A stretch of DNA of 64,000 bases, from positions 379,427 through 443,426 of the forward strand of contig BEXV01000172.1 of assembly GCA_003118195.1 (NCBI GenBank), given 5' to 3'. This document shows, in pieces, positions 23,995 to 38,489 of the stretch (position 1 is its first letter; the number at the start of each line of letters is the position of its first letter). The stretch comes from Hemicentrotus pulcherrimus (lineage: Eukaryota; Echinodermata; Echinoidea; Camarodonta; Strongylocentrotidae). The notes beneath the pieces are model-generated. The model saw nothing but the letters and a program-made list of their open reading frames with translations. It was not told where the DNA came from and ran no database searches. A program made the translations under genes and the position numbers.

Positions 23995-25599
23995 AGGATA
24001 TATTTGTCACAGTTCCTAGCGAGGCAGCATTCTTTTCCCAATCGAATACCATACCACAGGTGTATATTGTAGCCCATTCCATTCACCCATTCTCTCTATA
24101 TTTCCATCCAGTGTTACCATCACTGTCCCATTTCCTCATCTCCACAACCTATTGCGTCTCTGTCATAGTTTCACTACCAAGTACGAGGTATGACTCATTG
24201 CTATTTCTTGTTTTGCTTTTCTCCACTTCTTTTTTACTACCTTGGGGTAACAGTCTCGATTAGGCCATCTCTCAGTTTTCCGTCTTCCTCCATTCAAACA
24301 CCTCTGATCTTCCTTTTATGCTGTCCAATTCAGTGTGTATGTCCAATAACACACAATACACCGGGGATAAAGCCCTCAATGCTTCATAAAGTATTTGAGA
24401 CCCGCTCTTTTTGTCCCTTCTATCTTTCTTTTCACGTCTTCTTTTAGAGGCTGTGTTCGGACCACTTCGCGCAAGAAGCTAATTAAAACACGTGTTCGGA
24501 CTGAAAGCCGACAGCCATTCTATACCCCCCTCTAAACCATCCCTACTCCACACAATGCAATGAATAGCACCGGCGTGTGAAAATGCAATGGTCTTAGGTC
24601 GCTCATTGTCACACCTGTGAATCGGGCCTTTTCTCTTCCTTCTATTCATGTCTTTTTGTAACGGAGACCCGTAGGCCAGGCTGATAGAGTGGGTGGAAGC
24701 GACGGTATAAACAAATCCAAGCAGATACAAGCACCAGCAACCATGACTAGTTTACAGATGAAGGTGAAAAACCCATTTCGGGGATGAAGATGTGTCATAA
24801 TAAATGCCGACAATAGCAGATGTGCAAAGGAATTATGGGCATTGCAGTTCTGCTAAGTGATTGAGAATCAAAAAATTATAAAAAAAGCAAAAAAGTATTC
24901 CGAACATAATACAAAACTTACCATATCGAAGCTGGAATATGCAATACGTTCGCAATGTCTAATAATGCATACTGTTTATTTGTATAATTCGCATGTTCCT
25001 TTTTTAAAAATAATAATGGGATGAATTTAGATACTGAGCTTTTTTTTTAATGTTTTAATTTAAAGCTAGATGTTTATCGCATTCTATGAACAAAGTACAT
25101 GGCCATTAGGTAAAATAAAAATAAAAATGGGAACACAAATGAAATATCTTGATAAGATGTTGACATCGACCAGTAACATGAGAAACAGCTTATGAGTTCA
25201 AGACATAAACTCTCAAATCTTAGCTAAAAAGCTAAAAGTCTGAAAATCGACAAATCATATCATTTTGAAAGGTTGTTTATCATTTATTTAAATGCATCAA
25301 GTTACCCCCGGAAAATTCCAATAACATTTTCTTTCTCATTCTTGAGAAAAGACTTTTCTATTAATATGCTACCTTACAGGGTTTATGTCATGCTTCTATC
25401 TCTTCAATCTTTTTTGCCCCATAAATACCATACCATTCGTGCATCAATCAATTCTAGACATTGAAGAATTGCGTTTGACTCTCTTTCTCTTTCTCTCTTT
25501 AAATGTCTTTCTATTCCCTCTTTATTCTCTCTTTCAAAAGACCTCTTAAAATCGATTACCTCACAATAAGAGAATCATAAAAACAGTCACCCCGAAACA
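23995..25599. other. Upstream spacer, nothing recognised
   Basis: Pyrimidine-rich stretches at 24060-24450 and 25470-25560; no gene or element I can name. Confidence 0.4.
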
Positions 25600-25870
25600 C
25601 GTGCTATGAGCCTGGTTCTTTTTTATCGCGACCTCAGGCCATAATATGGAGCTGGTAAGAAGCAAAGGATGAGAGGATATAGGAGAAGAATGGGGGCGCA
25701 TTTGCAAGGAATAAGAAGTTTCCGACGCAAAACTCGAAACAAAAATGCGCAGACTGAGGTCACTTAGGTGGGCTCCAGTAGGAGGAGAAAAGACAGGTAA
25801 AAAACGAAAACACTTTAAGATCATGCCCTGCAGGCTTATCTCGCTACAATAGGATTCCCCTGCACAATAA
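25600..25870. promoter_or_regulatory. Possible regulatory patch about 2.7 kb above foxA
   Basis: Balanced composition with CACGTG (E-box, about 25599-25604) and GCGCATTTGC/ATGCGCAGACTGAGGTCA words. A 109-codon frame on the minus strand shows no domain. Regulatory assignment rests on composition and position only. Confidence 0.15.
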
Positions 25871-25899
25871 AATACCTCACTGGTTTGCAAAATTTACAG

Positions 25900-28105
25900 A
25901 TTTATTTTCCTTGTACTTGTACGTTCTCCACTTCATGGTCAATTACCCACCTGCAAACTTTCAATAACCAAAATATGCTCACAGCGTTGAAATAAGTAAC
26001 AAACATGGCGTGGTTGAATAAATGTGGTTTTCATTTTACAGATAGTAAAGACAATTCTTTCATTTCGGTTAAATCAAATGGGTAACATTTTTTTTTTTCA
26101 TTTGACATTCAAATAAAGATTGAATAAATCTCGAGTTATTCAACAAAACAAATTATTAAAAGTTACCTGAGGAAATGGCTATTTCAAGAAATAGGCGCCG
26201 GTAGTACTGACGCCATTAAGTTTGTGTCGCTTTTAGTGTATGTTGGTGCACTTGAATGCTGTAAATGAGCTAATAATTATGTCTGTGCATAGTAAGGTAA
26301 TGAAATATTACTAATTTCATCAATTAAACATACAATCACAAGTTAATGATTTAAACAAATGATATTAATCTGTTTATAGTGTCGGTTAAAGACATAACCA
26401 TCATTTTTTTTTTTTTGGTAAATACATAAGTACACACAAGATGGGTGTGGCAGCACTAGAATAGCCTATACACGTCTGAACCTGGCTATAATTTCTATCG
26501 TTAATATAGGAATGATGATAATATCATGATCGAATCATGCATTATTCATGAGTGTAGTAGTCTGGTATTACCCTAAGTACACATCTCAGGCTGTCAGTCA
26601 GGGAAGACTGACGTAAGCATGTGTGCTGTGAGCAAACAAGTAAAACCTGCCCAGTCTTCGACGCCATTTCTCTCACGCTGCTCAGCAGGGGCGCCCTCAA
26701 AGTTCTGAGAACCCATTTATAATACTATATGATTTTTATTTCTTTCAAAATGATTCTTTGATTAATTTTTAAAAAGGGGGATTTCATGTTGCACAAAAAA
26801 TGTGTGAGAAATGTTATACTTTTGCACCGGTAATTTGTTCCCACTAAGGCGCATTTACATGGTAACAGAAATCAAACCGATAAAGGTATTATCTAATATT
26901 TGTAAAACCAAATTATGGTACAAGCATCTCATTGCAAGAACTCAATCATTCATTTCAATGCTTGATGTGGTCAAACTATGCCCCAATAATATTTTGGCAG
27001 AATGTGACTTATTTACTTTTCCCCCCTTTTTTTTTAGATAAAAAGAAAAAATCACTCTGTTATTTTTAGTGATTTTTAATTTTTTTTTTTATTTTTTATA
27101 GAGGGTAGAATTCCTTTAGATTTAGATTAACATGTCCCCATTGACATATGTATGCATGTCCAAATGCCAAATTAATGCATACGTATGCATATCATTCTTG
27201 CCCTATTTCCTTTTATAATGGTATTCTTGAAAATAAAATTCACTTAGTATTAGAATAGGTGATGCAGTATATAAGACCAAATAATTGTGACACTTCGAAA
27301 TGTTACAGTTTCGTTACCTTTTAGAAAAGGACTAGCAAAATGAGACGTGCCAAATATTATTAATTTTCCTGTTTCATCCGTTTCACATTTTTCTGTATTT
27401 TCTCTTCATAATAAAACCTCTTTTTTAGGCTTTCCTAGAATATGCTCCGAATTGCCTAGTTTACTGTAAAAACCACTTGTGGAACCGACTCACTTCTCCA
27501 ACAATAAATACTATACGACGCGAACCGACGAAACTGAAACCTCCGCCATGCATGGCACGGCGAGATGAAATTAAAACAGCTGAAAAGACGCCAATTTCAT
27601 TGCAGTCGTCAGAAAGGTGCTTTGCCGGCGAATTTCGTCATGGGCCTTATTTTTTTTTCTTCTCCCCATGACTTTCGTCTAGGAACTGCGTTGAACGGGG
27701 CATGAGATTTTAACACCTTGTTACATTGTATGATTCACTCGCATTTACGGGGCAATCCCGTAAATTGACTGGTTGTTGTAATTCCCTTTTTCCCCACTCT
27801 GTTTTGTTGGTGTATTTTTATGTTCTCGGTTTGGGTGAATCACGCTTGATTAAATGACCTTCCTCGATGTGAGAAATGTTTCGGGACTTATGAATAGAGT
27901 ATATCTTAATTTCTCCTGACCGATGCGTCTTCTTCTTCCATTAGCAACTATTTGTTTTGTAATAAATTGGTTATTTCTATCCTCATCGTACATACTTGTC
28001 CGACTATTTGTGAATCTATGTACCATCTTTGGTCAAACCTGGCTTCGTTACCACCCACTCATAAAAATTACCCGTTTGGAGTTTGTCGTCTTTATTGTAT
28101 CAATC
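25900..28105. other. AT-rich spacer with one GC-richer patch
   Basis: Mostly AT-rich, with T-runs at 26405 and 27078. The segment 27470-27780 is GC-richer and CpG-containing and may be regulatory. No gene recognised. Confidence 0.4.
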
Positions 28106-28118
28106 GAGAGAGAGAAAT

Positions 28119-28163
<45 letters not shown>
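28106..28163. repeat. (GA)n microsatellite
   Basis: GA dinucleotides with ATAG interruptions. Confidence 0.9.
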
Positions 28164-31000
28164 AACATGTGTTGTAAAACCTATATAGAAAGGCCACCTG
28201 TCTATATTGGACACTTTTACTGTCTCCCTTAGGCGGCCACTGATAATAGGTAGATTTATGTTATAATTACATTCATATACAATTGAATATATTCATCTAT
28301 CTTTCTATTTATATACAAATTCGTTTTCGCCTCACAGAATGTTTCCCTCTTTTCTTTCCATTACCCCCTCCCTCTCTCACTCCCTTTCTCTCTCTCCTTC
28401 TTACTCTCTCTCTCTCCCTTTTCCTTTCCAACAAATGATTATATACCAATACTTATACTTATTTCTCATTCCCCTCACACAGTTTGTTCCATCTTCACAC
28501 TCTCTATTCCCCAATTAATTCCACTGTATCTTTCTACTTTCTCTCTCTCTCTTAGTTGTCTACTCCAGTTCCTGATTGTCTACTAAAACCATTCCATTTT
28601 TTAGATGTACACTTCTATTGTCTTTCAATGACCGCAATATTTCCAATCGACCTACTTCTATCATGCCATGTACGTAAGAGATTACTATTGTTCTTTGGAT
28701 ATCACAATCTAATCTCGTAATCTATCTATATTTCTACCAGGCCATGCAAAGAACTCCGGCGCTGTTTAGTACGTTTGTAGGACACACAAAAATAAAGTTG
28801 TAGATAAATAGTTTTTTCTACTCGTCAAATGATAGGTGGTAGATCGATTTATATGTATCAATTTTTTATTTGGTATCAAGTGATACATATAACACCCTTT
28901 GTAATTGATTGAAAGTGACAAGATTAGTTTTAAACTTTGAAAACACTGAATACAATTCTACATGTGTTTAGGTGACAGAGTTTGTTTCATAGCGACATAC
29001 TTGGCGATGTCTCCTCGACAATTTCCATACAGAAACACACACTGCGCCTTTAAGACACTATACTGATTATCATGTTGTTTTAGAAACTCGTGTGTTTGTC
29101 AGGGCTGTTTGTATGTATCTAAAAACAATTTTTTTAGAAAGAGACATGCATTGTCCATACTTAAAGAGAACTTTCGAAATAAAATCTTAATTACCACAAC
29201 CGATTTAACTCTATAGACCTTAATATAGGAACCGTGCAGTCTCTTGATATTATGTGTACTTAAATCATTTTTCAGTAAAGATATTGTACTGGAATCAGTG
29301 GAAGTTCTTAGGCAACTTTACAAAAAAAGTACTCCTGCGAAAGTGCAAAAGCTTTAAAGTGTAGAACTGTGTACGTGCACCATCGTCAACATATAGGCCT
29401 CTTTAATTTTTCCGATTCCTTATGAGAGGAAATGTCTTTTATTTTTAGGATTTCATCTGACTTGACGCTTTTTATTATTTGCGTTGGTGTTTTTTTCTGG
29501 TTCAGGTCTAGTTGTTTTTAATCCTGATTCTAAGCCAAATACAACGGTATGACAAATCTGACAATACACGAGAGGACACAGTTGAGCAATGTCCTCATTA
29601 CCAATGCCATTGATCTAAATTGATCTCTGGCTGGTTGGTCACATGATCTCGACACGGAGTAGATGGATTGATCAAACAAGCAACCGTGAACTTGAACTGG
29701 GACGCGTTCTACCTCCCACGTTTATAGACACATCGTTGTGGAAAAAAACAAGCTTTAACCCCTTTCCTGCAGCATTCCAAGGGTGTCCCCACATCAAACT
29801 TGTTGACTCTAAATTGTAAGGTCTGTCAATACACCCGACCAGGCTAGAGTACATATCGACCTTAGCTGTGGGCTCAATTTATTAGTTTTCGTCTCTGAAT
29901 TCGGCCCAACGATCAACGGCGCGTTCGTGCCCCGAATCAACCAGGAATATCGCCGTCACGAGCTTTTACTAGTGCTATACCCGTATCGCTCAAATTGGAT
30001 GGGGCAATCCAAGAGCACGTACCATGCCATACAATGTTAATCCCACTCTCCCTCCCAATTGTGGTCATGAATTTCGACGGAGGAAACAACCTTCTCCTTT
30101 TTTCGACTCCGGGGTCGTAATATTTCTCATTTGGCCTCAAGTCTCGCTATCCATTCGGTTAATCTTTTAGGCTGGGGATGAGTGAGCGTTGAATTACCTG
30201 GTGTACCAAAAGGTCTTCAAAATATTTAATAGCAATAAAAAGAATTTGGAAGAAAGGGGGAGACGAGAGGAAGGGAAATAGAAAAAGGAGAGAGGTTGAA
30301 GCATACACAGATGGGAGCAGTGGCGCGAAGGAATACTAAATACGGATCAAGAGTGCAGTCACCGGGGGTAACTGGAGAACAGCTTTCCGCCGAAATACTT
30401 CTGGTCACTTTTTACGAAAATATAATTCTTGCCATTCTTTCCGCTTTCCATTTTGCTTATTGTTACCATAGCTTGCTTAGTACTAAGTGTGGATGCAGCG
30501 CTCCATCATAATACAAAAATGCAAGGTGGTATTGAACGCTTTTATTAAAGTTTCAAGAGGCTTGCAAATATTGCAGACATAAAATATGTACAATATTAAA
30601 CAGTGTCTGTGAGAAAAATATATATACAAAGTTTAATCTGAATAATATGTACTATACTGATACGGAACTGTACATTAACATACACGTTGAATATTATGTT
30701 TTAAAAATATAATATTTTTGTAAAATCTTAAGACGTCTCAAAAGTATAGGGTTTATGACTTAGGGTGCAATCTTAAATCCGAAAGCTTGCGTGCACCCTT
30801 TAAATTAAACGTTGGACTTTTTGGACAAAAGGGTTCAAGAGTGTACCATCCAGTGTACATAATGTGTTATAAATGCGTCTTATGTGTCCAGTTGAATATT
30901 ACATCCCTACAGGTGCTGCGTTTTTTGATGGTTCGAAGTTCAACCTTCATCATTTAGATTTTACCAACAGATGAAAGACGGGAATATTACTTTGACATCT
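28164..31000. other. Intergenic DNA with a GC-richer patch at 29.9-30.1 kb
   Basis: 28340-28560 is pyrimidine-rich. 29880-30130 is balanced in composition and carries TAATCC at 30038-30043 (Otx-type). No gene recognised. Confidence 0.4.
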
Positions 31001-31398
31001 TTAAAGAGAAGGTTGAGTTCTGGGAAGAGGTGACAAATAATTTGTGAGCGTTATCATTTTTATTACCGGTATGCAAGTGTGGAAGAACATCAGATAAGAC
31101 ATGTTCCCTGAAAAGCATGGCTCTTCAAATGTCTTCATATTCTAAATATGGCATATAACATCGTAAAACTCCGGGGTAGGATTTTTACGCCACGTGTTCG
31201 TGTAGTCCCATATGACATCTTTCTGTGCACAGTGTTTGTAACTTTACCAAGACTTGGCCAAATTTCTTATCATTTTGATGATTCCAGAACCTTGCAATAC
31301 ACACAAATTATATGCTAGATGATCACCCTTTTCTGGTCGATTACACACCGTTTCTTTCACAATGCAATCGCATGACCAGAACTCAACTTCATCTTTAA
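31001..31398. mobile_element. TTAA-bounded MITE, copy 1
   Basis: A 398-bp non-coding element. Terminal inverted repeats of about 23 bp: the left starts TTAAAGAGAAGGTTGAG and ends in TTCTGG; the complement of the right starts TTAAAGATGAAGTTGAG and ends in TTCTGG. Both ends carry TTAA, consistent with insertion into TTAA (as made by piggyBac and Kolobok transposases). The internal sequence from about 31215 to 31385 aligns with copy 3 over its length (shared ACTTTACCAAGACT and AATGCAATCGCAT). Confidence 0.75.
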
Positions 31399-34300
31399 TA
31401 CTCAATACAATTTCATAAAACTGATCCTCTATCCTGTTTGTCAAAAAAATGAAGTATCGTTTCTCCTTTTCTTGCTTAAAATAGATTTCATGATGGAAAA
31501 GGTACTGAAGGTTTATAACGTCACAAAACCGTACACAAGGCAGCCGAGCATGGAATCAGCTAGGATTTTGGCGAAAAGGAAAATTGAAAATCAGCAGCCC
31601 CTGAAAATCAACCTTGGAATGGAATAACAGTGAAACTTACACCCAGAAAGTTAAAGAAATTAAGAGAAAATTGTACCTGTCAATCTCCTGTTGGTGTTTT
31701 TAAAAGCATTTTTTTATGACGGACATAGAACAAATTAGCCCAGAGGGATGTCCATTCTTAAAATTTCACGCTCTGGTTATGCTCTTGTTGTTATTGTGAA
31801 CTCGCAGTTTTTCTTTGGTCCGGTTTTAGTACACTATCAATTTCGAGGTGTGTGTGTGATAAATCCATAATGTTTCTGATTTGATTAAAAGCTGAATTAT
31901 AATGCATATAATGTGCTAAATATAAATATAAGCTAGGCTAAGTTCCTTCGTGTGAACGTCTGAACATGAGAAGGAAATAAAAAAAAAGCCCGTGGACTGC
32001 GAGTTATAGTATCAATACAAAATAAAATGACAATTTACGCCTTTAATGTAAAAAAAAAAGAAAAAAAGTGAATTAAATGAGCAGGCACATTGAGCACTGA
32101 TTGCGGAAAGCTTGGTGAAATAACAGCTTTTTAATTAACACGTGACTGCGAGAAGGAGAAAAAAAAAAGTTTATATGATTATTTAAAAAAGAAATTTATA
32201 CTAATTGCATCCTTCCGCTTATGAATGATTTCTCTATATTCAATCACCGTGAACACAAAAGGAATATATTTGGTTGAATGGTTTTGAGATCAGACGATTA
32301 GCTTTTTCGTTCCATGTCTCTTTATTACAGATGTGAGGGAGGGGTGCTGATTGTGCAGTGTCTGCTATAGGTTTACTTCCAAAATGAAGCCTGTGAATTC
32401 TATAAGATAACCGACACACTTTCTCCGTTCTACACAATCCTCGACATCAAAGGTTGATGGGAGTGCTTCACCATAAAGTTATGAGATTTGCAATTCACAA
32501 TGTTATTTTAGCAGGCATGTAAATTAATGAAATCGTCATCTTCATACAACTTTTGACATTCCTTCTAAACGTTAGCAATAGCACCTCCTCTTATCAAATA
32601 ACTACACATATAAAAATATCATTTCCAAATGAATGTTATAGCATTTTCTTCTTTGTATTCTTTTGTCAACATCTTCTGAGGGACTTTGAGATAGCTGGTA
32701 CAATGATCATGGCAGGGTTAAGTTTATAAAATAATTTTCTATTCAACTGTGATTTTTCTTTGTCGACATAAAAATCAGAAGTGGAACAATCAAATATTGA
32801 ACAATACGGCTAAACCAACACAGACGATATTTTATCAAAATATATACACATGACAAGAATAAACCATGCCTTGTGCTCCCTGTATCGGAACAGAACAAAC
32901 TAATAAATCAACATCAGAAGAAATATCAACAGATTACGACGAGCAAATTGATTTGAGTCAAATATTGAAAGATGGTATTAGAATTGATACAAAATCGACA
33001 CCTGTAAAGTGATCTACAAATATTGTTGTTAGCCCACCGATGTTAGGGGGTGAACACATGGATAACAAGAGAAGGAGGCACGCCAGACGACTCGGCTCGT
33101 GCAGGCTTGTTGACTGATAGTACAACTATGAAATGGATGGCATATTGGTTTATGCAGATGAAGATAAATATGCTTGGTAGTGGAGAACAAATAGCATAAG
33201 ATGGCTGACAAGAGTGGAGAGGATTCCTATTTACATTTGTCAGTCTTCCGGTTAAAAGATATTGGAAGAAATGTTAATGCACCGTATCCTTATGTGTACA
33301 TGTATTTTATTGGAGTTCGGAACTATTAAATGAACGAGAAAGAAGCATACTCTGCCTCAGTAATACCGTTTAGCCCTATATCATATAGAAACGGAAGCCA
33401 TTACCAAATTCGATTCAAGATCTTTGATCAATGTCCTGGCTATACTACAGGATACTTGACTTTGCAGGAAAATACATGTTGAATATCTTTCGCTATATAC
33501 GGAGCTTGTTATTTTGGTGCTTTTCTCTTTGAGCGAGACAACAAAACGATTATCGTTCATGCTCTACTCGCAAAGGAGAAAGAATGTCTGCGCCAATGTG
33601 TCTCGATCATGCTTCGTATCAAACTCGCCGTTTTCTATGGACTTACAGAAACAAATAGGTGTCGTTTCAAGGCGCTTTTTCTCAACCAAAGAGAGTACTT
33701 GGTTAATGGTGGGAAATGTCGCGTTGAAAATTATTATGATTGACCTATATCTCATTTATGACTTGTGTTCTTTTTTCGTCCAAGCGTCAAGTCGAGCAAG
33801 ACGTCATCAGACTATGATATGCTTCATGCAGGGAACAAAACTGAGATTCAATGCAGGTTCGACAATGGCTGGTTATCAGAGAGAACACCCAAGCCATGGA
33901 TAATAACCCAACAATTGTCGCTATCGTGAGTGGGTGTTTTGGGGTTTTCAATCTAATTTTCCGAGTGAGATACACTGATATCTCGTTCGTGTCAAATACA
34001 AATAAGATGAGGCTCAGTGAATTGTGAAATCATGGCGATCATTCAAAATCAAGAGCAAATAAAACGAGCTTAAAAATTTCGATAGCAGCTTAGTATTGCT
34101 TAATCGCCTAGTATTTCTCTTTAATAAACATCCCTGCAAATGCCTCATTATATTTCTTTAGGAGAACGGATGCACAAGGGGTTCTTGGCATTAAAGAAAT
34201 GTATCAATGACTTCATTCAAGCTCAGAAAGAGTGATCAATCTAACCTTTCTCTCAAGTCAGGAACCATTTACCCGTCTTTCATATCACCTTAAGGTATGA

Positions 34301-36743
34301 CAGTAAAAAGTACAGAATACCTAAAACATGTTGTGTTTAAGATGAAACGGTTCGAGTCCGTCTATGTCTGGAAACTGGAATGATGGATTGCCTGCTTGAA
34401 TTACAGAACAAATGGATGTTACATAAAGAGGTGTCTCTGTGGTTTGTTGTAAGAATAATGGAAAGATATCAAACTTGTATTATCTTCCCTCCCTCCCTCC
34501 CACACATGCATTATGATGTCGAAGTAAGCGAAATGTGGTGCATAGGAAATGATGTTTGATAATATATAGGACTATGAATCGATAAGGTTGATCCCTCGAC
34601 CATTATACGTCACCAAAGAGAGCCAAGAATTGTTTTAAAGAATTTTTTAACGAAGCCTGTGAAATTACATAAAACTATTTTGCTGAAGGTCATTGCCAGC
34701 TATCAAATATATTTTATTTTGCCAAACGTTTAAAAGGTATATTTCATGTTGAGTATTATGTTGATGCTGTTGTAATGGAATGTATTCCGTTACCTTGTTG
34801 TAATGGAAATGGGAACTTGATAACGAATTTCAAAGTTATACTCATAGCGAAGCCACCACATAGACAATAAAATGGATAAATTTGTGTGCGTGTGTGTATG
34901 TATGTTTAGGCATTATTCTTTGTAATTTAAAAATTTGGCTGAGTATATCTGACTGAGCGGTAAATATGATAGCCGGGTCAATATCAATGTGTGGGATAGA
35001 AAATTAAAAAAAACAAAAACAATGGAGATTCATATTGAAACACCAGTTCGATTGTACTTTTTACTTACGTTTTCAAGAAAACAAATCACAGTGCAAGATT
35101 ATTCGTTTTTTTTTTAAGTATTAGCTTCCAAAAAGCACAATAGAGATATATACGAAATAACCAATTCTAATAGTTGAGCTTGTGTTAAATTTAGATATAT
35201 TACCATTATACATAAAAGTATTTACTCAGTAATTGAATCAGGGTTATATTTATGTTTAAATTGAGCATATAATCATATAACCCCAGAGCTTTAGAAGAAG
35301 AATATATAGAATTTAGGGCTTAATTCAAAAAGATTACTCCCACACAAGCAGAGGACTTGCGGCGTTCATAAAGAGCGTTGTGAGCAGGTTAATGAATATA
35401 CAGGTGTCACATCTCATAAAATCGTCACCACGTTAACATTCTTTGTTTCACTCAAGGCTCCAAATTCTTTCCAAACATCCCTCACTTTCAATATGTGTAT
35501 AATACCAGATCTGTCAGTTCCATAAATAGGCCTACTTTACTCAAACTTTCTTATATTCGGGAACTAAATGAATTAAAAACACATTTATCGTCAAGAAGTC
35601 GAATTATTGTAAACCGTTCCAGTAACAGAAATTGATGTGTCTTCTCTACACTGCCGGGAGTCGTTCTACATTCGCTTGTAGCGGACATCCATTACCCCTA
35701 TCATTCTAATGCTGTTGAATGAACAACAGTCGAAGAGATCGTGACATTTAAAAATACATCCATACGATTTTCTTCTTATTTAATCTGGAACATTCCTGTT
35801 TCGATGAGGATACTACATGTCGTTGATTTAAATCGAACTATGAAAAGATCTGTATGGACAGCAAAAGCTTCAAACCAGATTCATATAATAAGAGAATTTG
35901 GCCATACAGAATTGCTCTTCTCTTTTAATCACATAGTCTTTCAGATCCAAATGATAAACCACTTTGATAGTCGAAGTTAGTTGAATTGATAGGAAATAAT
36001 CTTATTAGGGAATATTCTCTTGTTGATTTGGTTTTCTCACATCAACATTTAATTATTGAGTCAGCGCTAGAGAATTAAGAATCAGATTTTTCTCTTCCGA
36101 CAATAATGTATATGACATTTCCCATTTGTCGATCAGAAAATTATATTTTTCGCGATGGCAATCCTGTTGTTCATAGGAGCAAAAAAATCTTAAGAGAAAA
36201 AATATATACTCCCTTTGTTTAAAACAGAAGTGCTAATCCAAATTATCAATTTTCCGCAATTTAACTACTTTAATCGAAACTGGAAAAAAAAAAAATCTGG
36301 TATGGACGCGACTTTAGCCTCTCGACTTGCAATAAGCATAGATCAAGACATCATCCTGGTCTATGTGATGACTCTATTTTGTGGTTGTTGGCATATTTCC
36401 GGGACCATTTCCCGTCTTGGCACCCTTCTCGTGTCCATAAGTCCACTCCTGAATCGAAGAGCATCTATTACACCCGCGAGATGATGCGATCCTTCATCGT
36501 CTCTTTGGAGATGAAGGGAAGCGGGTTAGAGAGAGAGAAAGGGGGAAGAAAGGTAGCGAAATTATTAGGAGATTTTGTGTATGGTAAAAGAAAGAGGGTA
36601 CACGTACGAGAAGGGATAGTAGAGAGACGGAAATAGACGCACAATTATTAATAAGAATACAAAGATAAAGATATACAGAGAAAAAGGAGAGAAGGGGTGT
36701 GTGCAAGCGTGTGTATGTATGTGTGGGTTTTGGTATTTGTGTG
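31399..36743. other. AT-rich upstream spacer
   Basis: No confident gene. The plus frame at 33514-33903 lacks an ATG at its start and shows no domain. Poly-A/T runs at 32048 and 35110; CCCT-type repeats near 34485-34500. Confidence 0.4.
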
Positions 36744-36835
36744 TGAGAGAGAGAGAGACAGAGAAATGGGCAGAAGGGAGAGATAGAGAGGGGGAGAGAG
36801 AGAGAGAGAGACAGAGAAAGGGAGGAGAGGGGGAG
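36744..36835. repeat. (GA)n-rich microsatellite
   Basis: GA runs with GGGA and CAGA interruptions, part of a purine-rich stretch from about 36520. It creates spurious Ser/Leu frames on the minus strand. Confidence 0.85.
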
Positions 36836-37900
36836 TGATGTGGATGGTACGAAAGCGCCTTCACTCTGCCCAATTCCAAACCATTTAGAATCCCCCGCAG
36901 CAGTATTTCACACTTAATATCCGCTTGATTTGAGATTAATCGAGAGGGGCAGGCATGATGCTGCCACCCCTTCCATCTATCTCGTTAGGGATTCATTCGT
37001 CAGGCTATAATGTATCGCCAAGTCCATTCCAACCAACCATCTCCATCTCAGGATCAACGTATATTGTACGGAAACTCTAACTGTATACATCTCCTAACAT
37101 CAAATCAAGAGGGAAAGGGGGCACAATTTCCTTAAAATTATGACAATTTTTAGAATATTTTTTCTCCTTCTTCACAGTTTCAGGTGCCCTTTAGGCTTTA
37201 CCGATCTAGAATTTCATAAAAGGGGTGCAATTCCAAAATATCTCCGATATAATCAAGTCGATGTAAGAAAGAATTCACGTTTTTAGATGCATTTGGGGGT
37301 CTCAAAATTAAATGGGATACGTTTTTCTTTACTTCAGTTTTAAAAGGGGCTCGGGCAGAACTGATAAAATATGTCTTCCCCTTCCCGTCCCAAAATCACG
37401 ATTACTCGTTCTCAGACAAGACACCCATGATAATAATAAACTCAAGATATCTTCATAGTAACCAGACACCTGGTAAAATGTTTGGATGTTTGCGTGCGGA
37501 TGTTCATGAATACAAAAATCAGATGCGACTCCAACACTTAAAAAGTCTTAATAACAATTTCCCAATCGATAATAAAAATACTCTGCTCTCAAATAAAGCA
37601 ATGGTTCATTCACAACACGCGATCCTCCAACATTCATTATTAATTACACGCCCCTTAATTGCACCAGGCAGGCATAGACTGAGTCAAGCTGATGTAATAA
37701 AAGGGGGAAACTCTGGCGCTCTCGACCAGCTTTTGTATGGTCAGCAGTCTCTCTACAGTCCTAGACGTTTTTCTTCTTCTTCTTTGTCGTTACGTAATTC
37801 TCGTATTGAGCGCCTTTGTTCCCTCCCTCTCACCTGGATTTTTGTGCATCCTGTTGGCATAATAGGCTTTAAGGTTGCCGACACGAGTGCAAGTGGGAGT
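36836..37900. other. Intergenic DNA with a long chance frame
   Basis: A plus-strand ATG frame at 37427-37933 (168 codons) is the longest outside foxA apart from one at 42.4-42.9 kb. It ends in GA-repeat-encoded Arg/Glu, shows no known domain and has mixed, AT-driven composition. I do not call it a gene. Confidence 0.35.
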
Positions 37901-37948
37901 GAGAGTAGGAGAGACAGAGAGAGAGAGAGATAGAGAGAAAGAGAGACC
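37901..37948. repeat. (GA)n microsatellite
   Basis: GA dinucleotides with CAGA/ATAG interruptions. Confidence 0.85.
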
Positions 37949-38489
37949 TAACTGAGGGCTACAAAGATAACGGATACGGTGCTTAAAGAGAAAGAAATAA
38001 AAGAAACTGGAAAAGCATACGATGATGGTACTGTTGGTATACAATAAGAAAAATAAAAATGGAACTGAAGAACCAGGAACAAAATGATTGAATGCAATGT
38101 AAAGTAAAGGCTAATCTTGAGCTCTTTGTATAATAGTATTGCATCTCAAACTAAACTACATGTAGCTTATTGCTGTGTGGAGTGTGTGTCATGTAAAACA
38201 ATAAAGCATGTGCAGTACATTTCACCTCTATATTATAAATCAATCGCATGCAACCTTTAAACATAATTTATATTTAATTTTTATAACTCCATCTTCATCA
38301 TATCACCACGCGGACAGAAACTTTCAAATTCACTCATCTTCATTCAAATACAAGCGACCTTGACATAAAATGGAGTAAAAAAAAATCGAATTCCACTGAC
38401 AAGAAAGAAAGAGATGGTGAGATCTTCTTCCCGAGAAAGTGCAGAAGGGCGAAGGTGAATGAAGTCTCCCGGGGAATCGGTGCCAACAT

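Noticed and set aside
29161..29405. Fourth copy of the TTAAAGAGAA MITE
   Set aside because: The left end matches for 10 bp, but the right-hand CCTCTTTAA does not extend into an inverted repeat and the interior is unrelated.
34349..34359. Exact tRNA B-box word GGTTCGAGTCC
   Set aside because: Only a 4-bp T stem; no matching acceptor stem, D arm or anticodon arm in the preceding 70 bases.
37427..37933. 168-codon plus-strand frame
   Set aside because: No domain, ends in GA-repeat-encoded residues, and frames of this size are expected by chance in this much DNA.
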